A stretch of 64,000 nt of DNA from Belliella pelovolcani (GTDB lineage: Bacteria; Bacteroidota; Bacteroidia; Cytophagales; Cyclobacteriaceae). Made by a program: the position numbers and the translations under genes. Below, in pieces: positions 24,798 to 33,644 of the stretch. Where the stretch lies: positions 124,001 to 188,000 of the forward strand of contig NZ_FTOP01000002.1 in NCBI RefSeq assembly GCF_900156785.1, written 5' to 3'. Numbering within the stretch: position 1 is the stretch's first letter; every line of letters starts with the position of its first letter. The notes under the pieces are model-generated. The model searched no databases and was not told the DNA's origin. It was given only the letters and a program-made list of their open reading frames with translations.

Positions 24798-26144
24798 ATG
24801 CCTAGAGCCAAATCCAATAAAGACCGAAAAATCTTTGTGCTCGACACCTCTGTCATTTTATATGCACACAATAGCATCATGAACTTTGCAGAGCACGATG
24901 TGGTCATCCCGATTACTGTATTGGAAGAGCTCGATCAGTTTAAAAAAGGGAATGATACCAAAAACTTTGAAGCCAGGGAGTTTATCAGATTGCTCGATGA
25001 CTTATCAAAGGACAATATGATTCATAACTGGACGCCACTCAATGGGAAGACCAAGGGTTTTTTCAGGGTATTGATGAACCCTGACAATAATCTCAATGCC
25101 AACGAGATCTTTGGAGAGGAGAAAAATGACCATAAAATCCTCAATGCGGCACTTCATCTCAAGCAAACAGAAAAAGGTAGAAAAGTCATCTTAGTCAGCA
25201 AAGACATCAACTTGCGACTCAAAGCTAAGTCCCTAGATATCTATGCAGAGGATTACGAGACGGGAAAGATCAAAAATATCAACGAACTAGAGAATACTGG
25301 TAAGTTTATCATTGAAAATGTAGATGTAGATGCAATCAACCAGCTATATGAGTCCCATGCTATAGATGCTAAGCTGGTTTTTGGTAGGAAGAAGGTCAAG
25401 TCCAACGGCTATTTTATCCTCAAGAATGAAAAGAACTCTGTTTTGGCCTATTTCAGCGCCGAAGACAATAGACTGGAAAGGGTAGATAAGCAACTGGCAT
25501 ATAATGTCAAGCCAAAAAATGCAGAGCAGACCTTTGCCATGCATGCAATTTTAAATCCTAGGGTCAAGCTGGTGACGATTCAAGGGGTAGCGGGTACGGG
25601 CAAGACGCTTTTGGCTTTGGCAGGAGCATTGGAGCAGCGTAGAGATTTCAAGCAAGTGTACCTGGCTCGACCGATCGTTCCCTTGAGCAATAAGGATATT
25701 GGATTCCTTCCAGGTGATATCAAGTCCAAACTGAACCCCTACATGGAGCCACTTTGGGATAACCTAAAATTTATCCAAAATCAATTCAAGGAATCAGACA
25801 AGGAATATCAAAAAATCACAGAACTCGTCAATCAAGAAAAGTTGGTAATCCAGCCCTTAGCATATATCAGGGGTAGGTCGCTTTCCAATATTTTCTTTAT
25901 CGTAGATGAAGCCCAAAACCTCACCCCGCATGAAGTGAAGACCATCATTACTAGGGCGGGAGAGAATACCAAAATTATTTTCACGGGGGATGTTTTCCAG
26001 ATTGATACACCTTACTTAGATTCTCAAAGTAATGGACTCTCCTACTTGATCGACCGGGTCAAGGATCACCCCCTCTATGCGCATATCAAATTAGAAAAAG
26101 GAGAGCGCTCAGAACTGGCTAACCTGGCCAATGAACTGCTATAA
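24798..26144 (+). CDS. PIN-PhoH fusion ATPase (PhoH2-like)
   Basis: The 448-residue protein has an N-terminal PIN nuclease domain (KIFVLDTSVILYAHN with D16; VLEELDQFKKG; VILVSKDINLRLKA) joined to a PhoH ATPase. Walker A is GVAGTGKT at residues 263-270, Walker B FIVDEAQN, followed by TGDVFQIDTPYLD. PhoH2-type proteins act as RNA helicase/ribonucleases. The kinase gene starts 5 bases after the stop, so the two are probably co-transcribed, although any functional link is unknown. Confidence 0.93.
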   Translation: MPRAKSNKDRKIFVLDTSVILYAHNSIMNFAEHDVVIPITVLEELDQFKKGNDTKNFEAREFIRLLDDLSKDNMIHNWTPLNGKTKGFFRVLMNPDNNLNANEIFGEEKNDHKILNAALHLKQTEKGRKVILVSKDINLRLKAKSLDIYAEDYETGKIKNINELENTGKFIIENVDVDAINQLYESHAIDAKLVFGRKKVKSNGYFILKNEKNSVLAYFSAEDNRLERVDKQLAYNVKPKNAEQTFAMHAILNPRVKLVTIQGVAGTGKTLLALAGALEQRRDFKQVYLARPIVPLSNKDIGFLPGDIKSKLNPYMEPLWDNLKFIQNQFKESDKEYQKITELVNQEKLVIQPLAYIRGRSLSNIFFIVDEAQNLTPHEVKTIITRAGENTKIIFTGDVFQIDTPYLDSQSNGLSYLIDRVKDHPLYAHIKLEKGERSELANLANELL

Positions 26145-26149
26145 AAAAT

Positions 26150-28606
26150 TTGAGATTAGTGAAAGCTAAAGAAATAGACCGACTAAAAACTGTACTTTCT
26201 TACAATATTTTAGATACTCCAGCAGAGGAAGACTTAGATAAAATAGCTGAACTGATTGCTATGGTATGCGAGGTACCTATAGCAATCATTTCTATCATAG
26301 ATGATAGAAGACAATGGTACAAAGCTAAAGTAGGGGTAGACAATGATGAAGTTCCGGTAGAGGATAGTTTCTGTCAATTTACCCTGATTGAAGATAGGTT
26401 TTTGGAAATCACCGCTGTGCAGGATGATGAAAGGGTCAAAGGTAAACCCGCTGCTCAAGGCGTAGATGGGCTGAAGTTTTATGCAGGAGTTCCCCTCAAA
26501 GCTCCAGATGGACATAATATTGGAACTGCTTGTGTTGCAAGTTCCAAACCGCATAAGCTCACGGAAAAGCAAAAAAAAGCCTTTGAGCTTTTGGCAGATC
26601 AGGCAATGACATTGATTGATGCAAAACGCTCCAATCAGATCCTTGGAGATGAGCTCAAAACTATCTTAGATCGCCAAAAAAGCATTCTCAAAAAAAGTAT
26701 CAAGCAAAAAGAAAGTGAGTTCAATGCTTTGATTCAAGCAATAAGTCTTTCAAATGCTTTGGTACAATTCAATCCTGACGGGACAATTTTTGAGGCAAAT
26801 CAAATTTTTGCTTCTTATTTGGGGTTTACATCAGAAGAGCTAAGAGGGATTCATCACGATGAACTTCTCTTCGAAGAGGATAGAAAAAACAACAAGGCCT
26901 TTTGGGAGAGTCTTAATCAAGGTAATTTCAAGTCAGGTCAGATGAAGAGGAAGCACAGATCTGGTAAAGAAATCTGGCTTTTGGCCACTTACAATCCCAT
27001 TTTGGATAGTGAAGGAAAGGTTTTTAAAATCATCAAAATAGCGCAAGAAATCACCAGTTCAATTGAAAGCCGTAAGGCACTCCAAAAAGCAAAAGATGAT
27101 GCGATTCAGCTCAATATTCAGAAGGATAACTTCCTAGCCAATGTAAGTCATGAATTGCGGACGCCTCTACATGCGATTCTAGGATTTACAAAATTGCTTT
27201 TGGAGGAGGAAACAGATACCATCAAAACAGAATATCTCAATGCTGTAAAGACAGCAGGTGACAATTTGTTATTTACAGTCAATGATATTTTAGATTTATC
27301 AAAAATCGAATCTGGTACTATTTTGATTGAGCAGCTAGAGTTTGATTTACATCAATTAATTCATGAAGTTGCTTCTTTTTTAAAGATCAAAGCTGTCCAA
27401 AAGAAAATTTCATTTACAGTAGAGATAGACGCTGAAGTTCCTAAATGGATTATAGGAGATAAAAATCGCTTAGGTCAAATCTTGATCAACTTAATAGGAA
27501 ATGGGATCAAATTTACTGATAAGGGTTACGTAAAGTTGAAATTGGAAAGGGTGAGAGAAAATACTTCTCAAGTTATTCTTAAATTCCGTATACAAGATAC
27601 TGGAATTGGGATTGCGCTAGAGAAGCTTTCGATGATTTTTGATAGATTTTCCCAAAGCGATGAAAAGATTTCAAGGAGATTTGGAGGTACTGGGCTGGGT
27701 TTGAATATCAGCAAGAGCCTAGTAGAGAAGATGGATGGGACCATAGAAGTCAGTAGTAAAGAAGGCCTTGGCTCAGAGTTTTCCTTTACTATCCCATTTC
27801 AAAGAGGGCAGCAGCCAATCGAAAAATCCAAAGAAGCAGCCGTATCTTTCACTCAATCCAAGCAAGTGATCAAAATTTTACTCTGCGAAGACAACGAAAT
27901 CAATCAGGCCTTGGTAAAAACGCTCTTGCGTCCTGCTAATTTTGATTTGGTGATCGCTTCAAATGGTGAAGAGGGCATTCAACGTTTTCAGGAAATGGAT
28001 TTTGATTTGGTATTGATGGATATACAAATGCCAATCATGGATGGTTATCAGACCACAATATACCTTAGAGAAAAGCTTCATACGCAAGTTCCCATCATCG
28101 CACTTACGGCCAACTATATGCTCAAGGAAAAACAAAAATGCCTTGAACTTGGGATGAATGACTACTTATCAAAACCTTTCAAAAAAGAAGAATTGTTTGA
28201 AAAAATATATCTTTGGGGAGATTCTGTTAATAAAAAGCAACTTATTACCAAAACTGAGGAAGATCAGGCAGCAGAGGCTTCAGTTGATCTGAATGTTTTA
28301 AAAGAATATTCCTGTGGAGATGAAGCATTTGAGCATGAAATGATGCAAATGTTTATAGGGCAAGTTGAAAAATGGAAGACAGCCATGGATAATCATATGG
28401 CCATAGCAGATTTTAAGAATATTGCTGATAGCACTCATAAGATGAAGTCTTCTTTCGGTGTGGTAGGTGCTGATACCAAAGATTTGATCAATCTGGAAGA
28501 TCTCGCTGAATTAGAAGACATAGCTGGAATCGAAGCGGTTTATTCAAGGGTAATACAATACTTGAAAATTGTGATCCCTTTTTTGGAAAACAAAATGAAA
28601 AAATAA
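26150..28606 (+). CDS. Hybrid sensor histidine kinase (GAF-PAS-HisKA-HATPase-REC-HPt)
   Basis: In 818 residues: a GAF domain (about 20-160), a PAS domain (190-305), HisKA with FLANVSHELRTP (H334), a HATPase domain (NLIGNGIKFT, DTGIGI, GGTGLGL), a receiver with phospho-acceptor D624 (LVLMDIQMPIMDGYQ) and an HPt domain (STHKMKSSFG, H763). It lacks membrane segments, so it senses in the cytoplasm. This is a complete phosphorelay in one chain. The start is non-ATG: TTG at 26150 or GTG at 26159. Its likely output is the next gene. Confidence 0.92.
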   Translation: MRLVKAKEIDRLKTVLSYNILDTPAEEDLDKIAELIAMVCEVPIAIISIIDDRRQWYKAKVGVDNDEVPVEDSFCQFTLIEDRFLEITAVQDDERVKGKPAAQGVDGLKFYAGVPLKAPDGHNIGTACVASSKPHKLTEKQKKAFELLADQAMTLIDAKRSNQILGDELKTILDRQKSILKKSIKQKESEFNALIQAISLSNALVQFNPDGTIFEANQIFASYLGFTSEELRGIHHDELLFEEDRKNNKAFWESLNQGNFKSGQMKRKHRSGKEIWLLATYNPILDSEGKVFKIIKIAQEITSSIESRKALQKAKDDAIQLNIQKDNFLANVSHELRTPLHAILGFTKLLLEEETDTIKTEYLNAVKTAGDNLLFTVNDILDLSKIESGTILIEQLEFDLHQLIHEVASFLKIKAVQKKISFTVEIDAEVPKWIIGDKNRLGQILINLIGNGIKFTDKGYVKLKLERVRENTSQVILKFRIQDTGIGIALEKLSMIFDRFSQSDEKISRRFGGTGLGLNISKSLVEKMDGTIEVSSKEGLGSEFSFTIPFQRGQQPIEKSKEAAVSFTQSKQVIKILLCEDNEINQALVKTLLRPANFDLVIASNGEEGIQRFQEMDFDLVLMDIQMPIMDGYQTTIYLREKLHTQVPIIALTANYMLKEKQKCLELGMNDYLSKPFKKEELFEKIYLWGDSVNKKQLITKTEEDQAAEASVDLNVLKEYSCGDEAFEHEMMQMFIGQVEKWKTAMDNHMAIADFKNIADSTHKMKSSFGVVGADTKDLINLEDLAELEDIAGIEAVYSRVIQYLKIVIPFLENKMKK

Positions 28607-28975
28607 ATGAAGAAGATTTTGCTGGTAGAAGACGATGAAATGTTGCTCAAATCACTGTCCTATTACCTTCAGATGAATCAGTTTGAAGTGCTACCTTATG
28701 ACAATGGAGCAGATGCCTTAGCATTGTTGCATCAAGAGATTGAGGAAATAGATTTGATCATCACGGATCTTAATTTGCCATTTGCAGGTGGACAACAAAT
28801 TATAGAATCTGTTCGCAAAGAAAAAAAATCAAAATTACCAGTAATCGTTCTTACAGCGTCAGGAATCGAGTCTACTGAACTTGAAATGCTTGAATTAGGT
28901 GCAGATGAATTTATTTCAAAGCCATTTAGTCCAGCTATTTTGTTGAAAAGAATACAAAAGCTGATAGGGAATTAA
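28607..28975 (+). CDS. Single-domain response regulator
   Basis: The 122-residue CheY-like receiver has the acidic pair D9/D10 (LLVEDDE), the phospho-acceptor D54 (IITDLNLP), a TAS segment and ISKPFSP with the conserved Lys. It has no output domain. It starts directly at the stop of the hybrid kinase (no gap), so it is the obvious phosphotransfer partner of the kinase's HPt domain. It presumably acts by protein-protein contact, perhaps on the membrane protein or glycosyltransferase downstream. Confidence 0.9.
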   Translation: MKKILLVEDDEMLLKSLSYYLQMNQFEVLPYDNGADALALLHQEIEEIDLIITDLNLPFAGGQQIIESVRKEKKSKLPVIVLTASGIESTELEMLELGADEFISKPFSPAILLKRIQKLIGN

Positions 28976-29031
28976 ATGGTTGATTTTGGACAAAACTTTA
29001 ATAGGCATTGTTAGAATTCTCTCAAATAAAC

Positions 29032-29820
29032 ATGTCAGAATTTGATTTAAAGTTCACCTTGATTTTAATAATCTTGGTGTTTTCGATATGCTCTATTATT
29101 TTCTTTTTGGCTACGCTGACAAAGAGAATTTTCAAAATAAAAGAGGATAAGAAAAAGAAACTTTTCCAAATTGAAATAGACAAAGTACTCTTTGGGATTA
29201 TGTTTGATCAGGATGGGGGGAAGCATTTTACAGTACATGGAAAGAGTACGTTATTTAAAAAGCTCATGATCAAGTCACTTATTGGGCATCATGATAATTT
29301 TAGCGGTATATCAGCGGTGAAGATGGAGGAGTTTTTTGTGAAATCAGGCTTGGTAAATTACTCCTTGTCTAAAATCAGATCTAGATCTTGGGTAGATGTA
29401 GTCGAAGGAATGAGGGATCTCTCGTCTTTAAATTATAAAAAAGCCTATCTAGAAATACTCAAAATTTCTTTTGAGGGCAATGATATTGTTCATCAAGAAA
29501 AACTCCTCGCCAGAATTCGATTGAATGGACTTCAGGAGCTTCATGAATTCAAAAGTAGCAAAGTGTATTTCAATGATTGGACTCAAAGTAACATCATATT
29601 TGTGGTAAAAAAGCATAGAGTTCCAAATGATGACCTATTGCCTGATTTACTCTATGCGACCAATAAGTCTATCTCTTTGTTAGCCATTAGATTGATTGAT
29701 TATTACCAAGACTTGAGCCAAATGGAGGCTTTGCGTGAGTTTAAAATCATTACCAAAAATAAGAAGCTTCAGGCTGAGATTGATTTTTTATTAAAAGTTA
29801 AAACACTTCCGCAAGTATGA
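29032..29820 (+). CDS. Membrane-anchored helical-repeat protein of unknown function
   Basis: The 262-residue protein has one N-terminal membrane segment (about residues 8-30, FTLILIILVFSICSIIFFLAT), a basic stretch, then a soluble mainly helical region. That region resembles degenerate HEAT-type repeats (VDVVEGMRDLSSLNYKKAYLEIL; LLPDLLYATNKSISLLAIRLIDYYQDLSQMEALREF). I start at ATG 29032. Its end overlaps the glycosyltransferase by 4 bases (ATGA). Coupled translation suggests it is a partner or regulator of that enzyme and might receive the response-regulator signal; this is inference. Confidence 0.7.
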   Translation: MSEFDLKFTLILIILVFSICSIIFFLATLTKRIFKIKEDKKKKLFQIEIDKVLFGIMFDQDGGKHFTVHGKSTLFKKLMIKSLIGHHDNFSGISAVKMEEFFVKSGLVNYSLSKIRSRSWVDVVEGMRDLSSLNYKKAYLEILKISFEGNDIVHQEKLLARIRLNGLQELHEFKSSKVYFNDWTQSNIIFVVKKHRVPNDDLLPDLLYATNKSISLLAIRLIDYYQDLSQMEALREFKIITKNKKLQAEIDFLLKVKTLPQV

Positions 29821-31250
29821 CAGGTATCAGTGGTATAGATAATTTAATTTGGGTATTCAATTACTTTATTTTGTTTTTTGCTTTTTTAGTGATGCTTTCC
29901 TATTTAATATTGGCTTACTTGAGCGCAAGGGGCTTGAGGCAATATTTGAAAAGAAATCGATTTGTAAACTACAAAGCACTACTCGCACTAGAGAATGTCC
30001 CCTCAGTAAGTCTGATAGCTCCTGCCTACAATGAGGGTAAGACAATCGTTGAAAATGTAAAATCACTGCTTGCGATCAATTACAATAACTTTGATGTCAT
30101 TGTAGTCAATGATGGAAGTAAAGACAACTCCATGGAGGTTTTGATACAAAGCTTCCAACTTGTAAGGACCGAAATGACTTATGTACCTTACATACCCACC
30201 AAAAATGTACGAGGCATCTATACTTCTGCAAATCCGGCATTTTCGAAGCTCTATGTAGTGGATAAGGAAAATGGAGGGAAGGCAGATGCCTTGAATACGG
30301 GAATGAACATTTCCCAAAAGCCATATTTAGTCTGTATTGATGTAGATTGTATTATGGATAAGGATGTGCTTCTAAAGTTGGCCAAACCATATATGGAAGC
30401 CTCTGATTCTAAAGTAATCGCAACTGGTGGCGTAGTGAGAATCGCTAATTCTTGTGTGATCAAAGCAGGTAAACTGATAGATGTAAAAGCGCCAGATAAC
30501 CTTATCGCAAGGGTACAAGTGATAGAATACTTGCGTGCATTTATATTAGGAAGAATGGCATGGAGTAGGCTTGATGGCCTACTTATTATCAGTGGTGCTT
30601 TTGGAATGTTTGACAGAGAGATTGCTATGAAATGTGGAGGTTATAGTACCGCTACTGTTGGGGAGGATATGGAATTGATAGTCAGGATGAGAAGGTATAT
30701 GATTGATCAAGGTGAGCCTTATACTGTTCAGTATATTCCAGACCCATTGTGTTGGACTGAAGCACCAGAGAGCTTCAAGATTTTGGGCAAGCAGAGGAGT
30801 AGATGGATGCGTGGTACAATAGAGACTCTTTGGACACATCGCAAGATGATGTTCAATCCCAAGTACAAAATATTGGGACTTCTTAGCTTTCCCTATTGGT
30901 TTTTGTTTGAATATTTAGCACCACTGGTTGAGATTACTGGATTGTTGATTACCTTCATTTTGATCTATCTAAGCATAGTAAATTGGCAGTATTTTGTGTT
31001 ATTTATTGCTTTGGTGTATGTTTTTGCTGTGTTTTTTTCTATGATAGCCCTTTATGCTGAGGAGTCTACTTTCAAAAGATATCATAGAATCCGCGATCTA
31101 TTGAAATTAGCTTTTGTTGCATTATTAGAACCTATTTTCTTTCACCCTTTTACCGTATATGCTTCCTTGAAAGGTAATTGGGAAAAGCTTCGTGGAAATA
31201 AAGGTTGGGGTGAGATGACCCGAAAGGGCTTTGATAAGAAGACTGCCTAA
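29817..31250 (+). CDS. Family 2 membrane glycosyltransferase (processive type)
   Basis: The 477-residue protein has an N-terminal membrane helix, a GT2 domain and two or three C-terminal helices. Catalytic features are the first Asp (DVIVVNDGSKDNS), the DxD-like CIDVDCIMD, TVGEDMELIVRMRR and the processivity motif RSRWMRG (Q/RxxRW class). This matches PgaC/IcaA and cellulose-synthase-like enzymes that make and export a polysaccharide. The operon context (phosphorelay plus membrane helper) suggests regulated exopolysaccharide or biofilm production. The sugar cannot be named. Confidence 0.9.
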   Translation: MTGISGIDNLIWVFNYFILFFAFLVMLSYLILAYLSARGLRQYLKRNRFVNYKALLALENVPSVSLIAPAYNEGKTIVENVKSLLAINYNNFDVIVVNDGSKDNSMEVLIQSFQLVRTEMTYVPYIPTKNVRGIYTSANPAFSKLYVVDKENGGKADALNTGMNISQKPYLVCIDVDCIMDKDVLLKLAKPYMEASDSKVIATGGVVRIANSCVIKAGKLIDVKAPDNLIARVQVIEYLRAFILGRMAWSRLDGLLIISGAFGMFDREIAMKCGGYSTATVGEDMELIVRMRRYMIDQGEPYTVQYIPDPLCWTEAPESFKILGKQRSRWMRGTIETLWTHRKMMFNPKYKILGLLSFPYWFLFEYLAPLVEITGLLITFILIYLSIVNWQYFVLFIALVYVFAVFFSMIALYAEESTFKRYHRIRDLLKLAFVALLEPIFFHPFTVYASLKGNWEKLRGNKGWGEMTRKGFDKKTA

Positions 31251-31558
31251 GAATTAAACGAAATTTTTTAAGGAAGTCACCTGCTTTCAAGGAGTTGAGA
31301 AGCACTATTATTTAAAATATACTTCACTATTACAGCTTTTTAACTTTTCTAGTGCAACCAATTTTTTATAAAAAATAGGATTGATTTTGTATCATTTTTC
31401 GAATTGTGCTGTTCGCTATCGTACATGTTTCCTCTTTCTAAAAAATCATAACAATCTGTAATCCAGTATATTACAATTTTTGGATCAGGTTTTGGCATAT
31501 GTGTTATGTCCGTATTTGTATCGGATACTTTCAAAAGTAGAAATTTAAAAAAACACAT
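31251..31558. other. 308-base intergenic region
   Basis: No gene is seen between the glycosyltransferase and the small secreted protein. The stretch is AT-rich, with a perfect AT palindrome ATTTTTTATAAAAAAT at 31361-31376 and the inverted repeat around the next gene's start described separately. I could not place a clear terminator or Bacteroidota promoter. Confidence 0.6.
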
Positions 31559-31561
31559 ATG
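31496..31561 (+). promoter_or_regulatory. Inverted repeat covering the start codon of the secreted protein
   Basis: CATATGTGTT (31496-31505) is the exact reverse complement of AACACATATG (31552-31561), whose last three bases are the ATG. If transcription starts upstream of 31496, the leader could fold and hide the start codon behind a 10-bp stem. Alternatively both arms are a protein-binding site. Confidence 0.4.
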
Positions 31562-31912
31562 AACACTACAGTTTTAACTCAGAAAAATGTTTGTGCCTTT
31601 TTAGGATTAATCATGGCATTGACGATTGTATGGACAGCTAATGCGCAGGGAGCGACATTGCAAGGTGAGCAGGTAAATGAAATTGCTGCTATGGAAAAAT
31701 TGGAAATTGCTGAGCAACAAGAATTATTTGTTGAGATCGATCTTATCAACATCAAGCCTGAGCCTACAGCTACTTTTATCAACAAACACGGTGAAGTAGT
31801 AGCTGAGTTTTATGGAGATAAAGCGGAACTAGAGCAAAGATTCAAAGGCCTTTTTAAGAAGTGTGATTTCATCACAGCCTCAGGCAAACACGAGTTTTAC
31901 CTCGTCAGTTAA
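31559..31912 (+). CDS. Small secreted protein of unknown function
   Basis: The 117-residue protein has a signal peptide (hydrophobic core FLGLIMALTIVW, probable cleavage after NAQG or ANA). The acidic mature part of about 87 residues contains FVEIDLINIKPEPTATFINKHGEVVAEFYGDK and a C-terminal KKCDFITASGKHEFYLVS. I do not recognise the family. It is monocistronic with its own terminator and follows the exopolysaccharide-type operon in the same direction, but the long gap argues for separate control. Confidence 0.65.
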   Translation: MNTTVLTQKNVCAFLGLIMALTIVWTANAQGATLQGEQVNEIAAMEKLEIAEQQELFVEIDLINIKPEPTATFINKHGEVVAEFYGDKAELEQRFKGLFKKCDFITASGKHEFYLVS

Positions 31913-31940
31913 AATTTTGATTGTTTGGTTTAATGATAGA

Positions 31941-31969
31941 AAAAAAGGTGAGTCATGCTCACCTTTTTT
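31941..31969. terminator. Bidirectional terminator between convergent genes
   Basis: AAAAAAGGTGAG and CTCACCTTTTTT form a perfect 12-bp stem with a 5-base loop. It sits between the stops of the secreted protein (31912) and the LytTR regulator (31997) and can serve both strands. Confidence 0.88.
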
Positions 31970-31996
31970 CTGTTTGATCAAACGATAAATGTTTGA

Positions 31997-32752
31997 TTAA
32001 CTTTCCGTAATGGTATTCAACTTAGCTAGAAAGCTATTGTAATATTGTCTTCCGACTTGTACTACAGCGCCAGACTCTAGGGTGATTTCTTTGGTATTGA
32101 AGTTTTCGATCTGCCCCAGTTGTACAATGAACGATTTTTGTACTCTTAAGAACAAATGCGAAGGAAGTTTTTCTTCCATGTCCTTCATAGATTTTCTGAT
32201 GGTGTAGTTCCTATGTTTGGTAAAAATCGTGACCATGTTGCCGTTGGCTTCTACATAGTAGATGTCGGTATAGGGAACCTTCTCGTATGCATTATCGGCT
32301 TTGATGTAAACTGCATCAGTGACCAAGTAAGGGCTTTCATCTTTTGACTTTACAGAAGCTGCGTCTGATACAGGGTTTACGCGCTTGTTGTACAGTACGA
32401 TCTCTACGATAGCATGGATATCATTCGTGTTGAATGGTTTTACGATAAAGCCGGCAGGGTTGATTCGTTTGGCTCTTTCGATGATGGTAGGATCAGAATA
32501 TGAAGTTACAAATACCAATGGTGCATCGACCATTTGCTTTAGGATTTCACCAAGCTCGATACCATCTTTGTCACCTTTCAGCTTGATATCCATAAAAATC
32601 ATATCAGGTCTATACTTCTTGATGATTTTGATGGCCTGATTGGCAGAATTGGCAATATCAATATTGACATAACCTAAAAGCTCGAGAATCTCCTCGATAT
32701 TTTCTGCAATATTTACATCGTCCTCGACGATCAGAATTCTTTCCTCTTTCAT
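31997..32752 (-). CDS. LytTR response regulator
   Basis: The 251-residue protein has a receiver domain with the acidic pair near residue 11 (IVEDD), phospho-acceptor D55 (MIFMDIKLKGDKDG) and the conserved Lys (IVKPFN). A LytTR DNA-binding domain follows from about residue 145 (IYYVEANGNMVTIFTKHRNYTIRKSMKDMEEKL; FLRVQKSFIVQL). It binds DNA repeats as a dimer. It lies 142 bases after a second LytTR regulator in the same direction and could be a separate unit sharing the same sensor. Confidence 0.93.
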   Translation of the reverse strand: MKEERILIVEDDVNIAENIEEILELLGYVNIDIANSANQAIKIIKKYRPDMIFMDIKLKGDKDGIELGEILKQMVDAPLVFVTSYSDPTIIERAKRINPAGFIVKPFNTNDIHAIVEIVLYNKRVNPVSDAASVKSKDESPYLVTDAVYIKADNAYEKVPYTDIYYVEANGNMVTIFTKHRNYTIRKSMKDMEEKLPSHLFLRVQKSFIVQLGQIENFNTKEITLESGAVVQVGRQYYNSFLAKLNTITES

Positions 32753-32894
32753 ATATGGTTATGGGAAATATGGCGTGATTACTGTGAACAAATCAATTTT
32801 TGTGTATACGAAATTAAACAATTCTATTTACAAAATATAGTTTGGAGAATCAATAGTTTTCCCATTTTTCTGATTTTTTTATGTCAAAGAGTCA

Positions 32895-33632
32895 TTATAG
32901 ACTCATCATATCCTTGAATCTAGCTGCTTGTCTCCTGCTGACTTCAATTCTATCACCTCCTTTGAGCGTCACTACCAGACCTCCATTGAACCAAGGTTCA
33001 ATAGCCTCTACCCAACTCAAGTTGATAATGTGCTTTCTACTCGCTCTGAAGAATGATTTTTCATCTAGTCTTTCATCTAGCGCATTGAGTGACTTATGAA
33101 TCATCGGCTTATTGTTGTCAAAATACACCTTGATGTAGTTCCCATCGGATTCAAACAAGCGTACATGCTCCAATTTGACAAACCAACACCTATCACCGTC
33201 TTTGACAAATACTTGATCATTCAGCGTAAGCTTTTTACCTCCATTGTCTTTCTCGGATTCTGATGATTTTTGATTTTGATCCGTGAGTTTTTTCTGAAGT
33301 CGCTCTATGGCTTCGCCTAACCTTTTTGGTTCTATGGGCTTTAGCAAATAGTCTAAAGCATTGACCTGAAAGGCTTTCAAGGCATATTCATCATAGGCAG
33401 TAGTGAAGACCACATGCGGTACATTGTCCAATTCTTCCAAAAGGTCAAAGCCGGTTTTTTCAGGCATCTGAATATCTAGAAAGACCACATCAGGTAGGAG
33501 GTTATCGATTTTCTCCTTGGCATCATCCACATTATTGGCTTCGCCGATTACTTCTACATGGTCATATTGAGATAATAAATTGATCAGCTCTTTTCTGGCT
33601 AATCTTTCATCGTCTATTACAAGTGCTCGCAT
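32895..33632 (-). CDS. LytTR response regulator, partner of the adjacent kinase
   Basis: The 245-residue regulator has a receiver domain (ALVIDDERLAR; D53 in VVFLDIQMPEKTGFDLLEEL; LLKPIEPKRL) and a LytTR domain (VRLFESDGNYIKVYFDNNKPMIHKSLNALDERL; FFRASRKHIINL). It starts 12 bases downstream of the sensor kinase stop, so they form a LytS/LytR (YehU/YehT)-type two-component pair. The regulated genes cannot be deduced from the window. Confidence 0.94.
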   Translation of the reverse strand: MRALVIDDERLARKELINLLSQYDHVEVIGEANNVDDAKEKIDNLLPDVVFLDIQMPEKTGFDLLEELDNVPHVVFTTAYDEYALKAFQVNALDYLLKPIEPKRLGEAIERLQKKLTDQNQKSSESEKDNGGKKLTLNDQVFVKDGDRCWFVKLEHVRLFESDGNYIKVYFDNNKPMIHKSLNALDERLDEKSFFRASRKHIINLSWVEAIEPWFNGGLVVTLKGGDRIEVSRRQAARFKDMMSL

Positions 33633-33644
33633 TTCTTTGAAATT

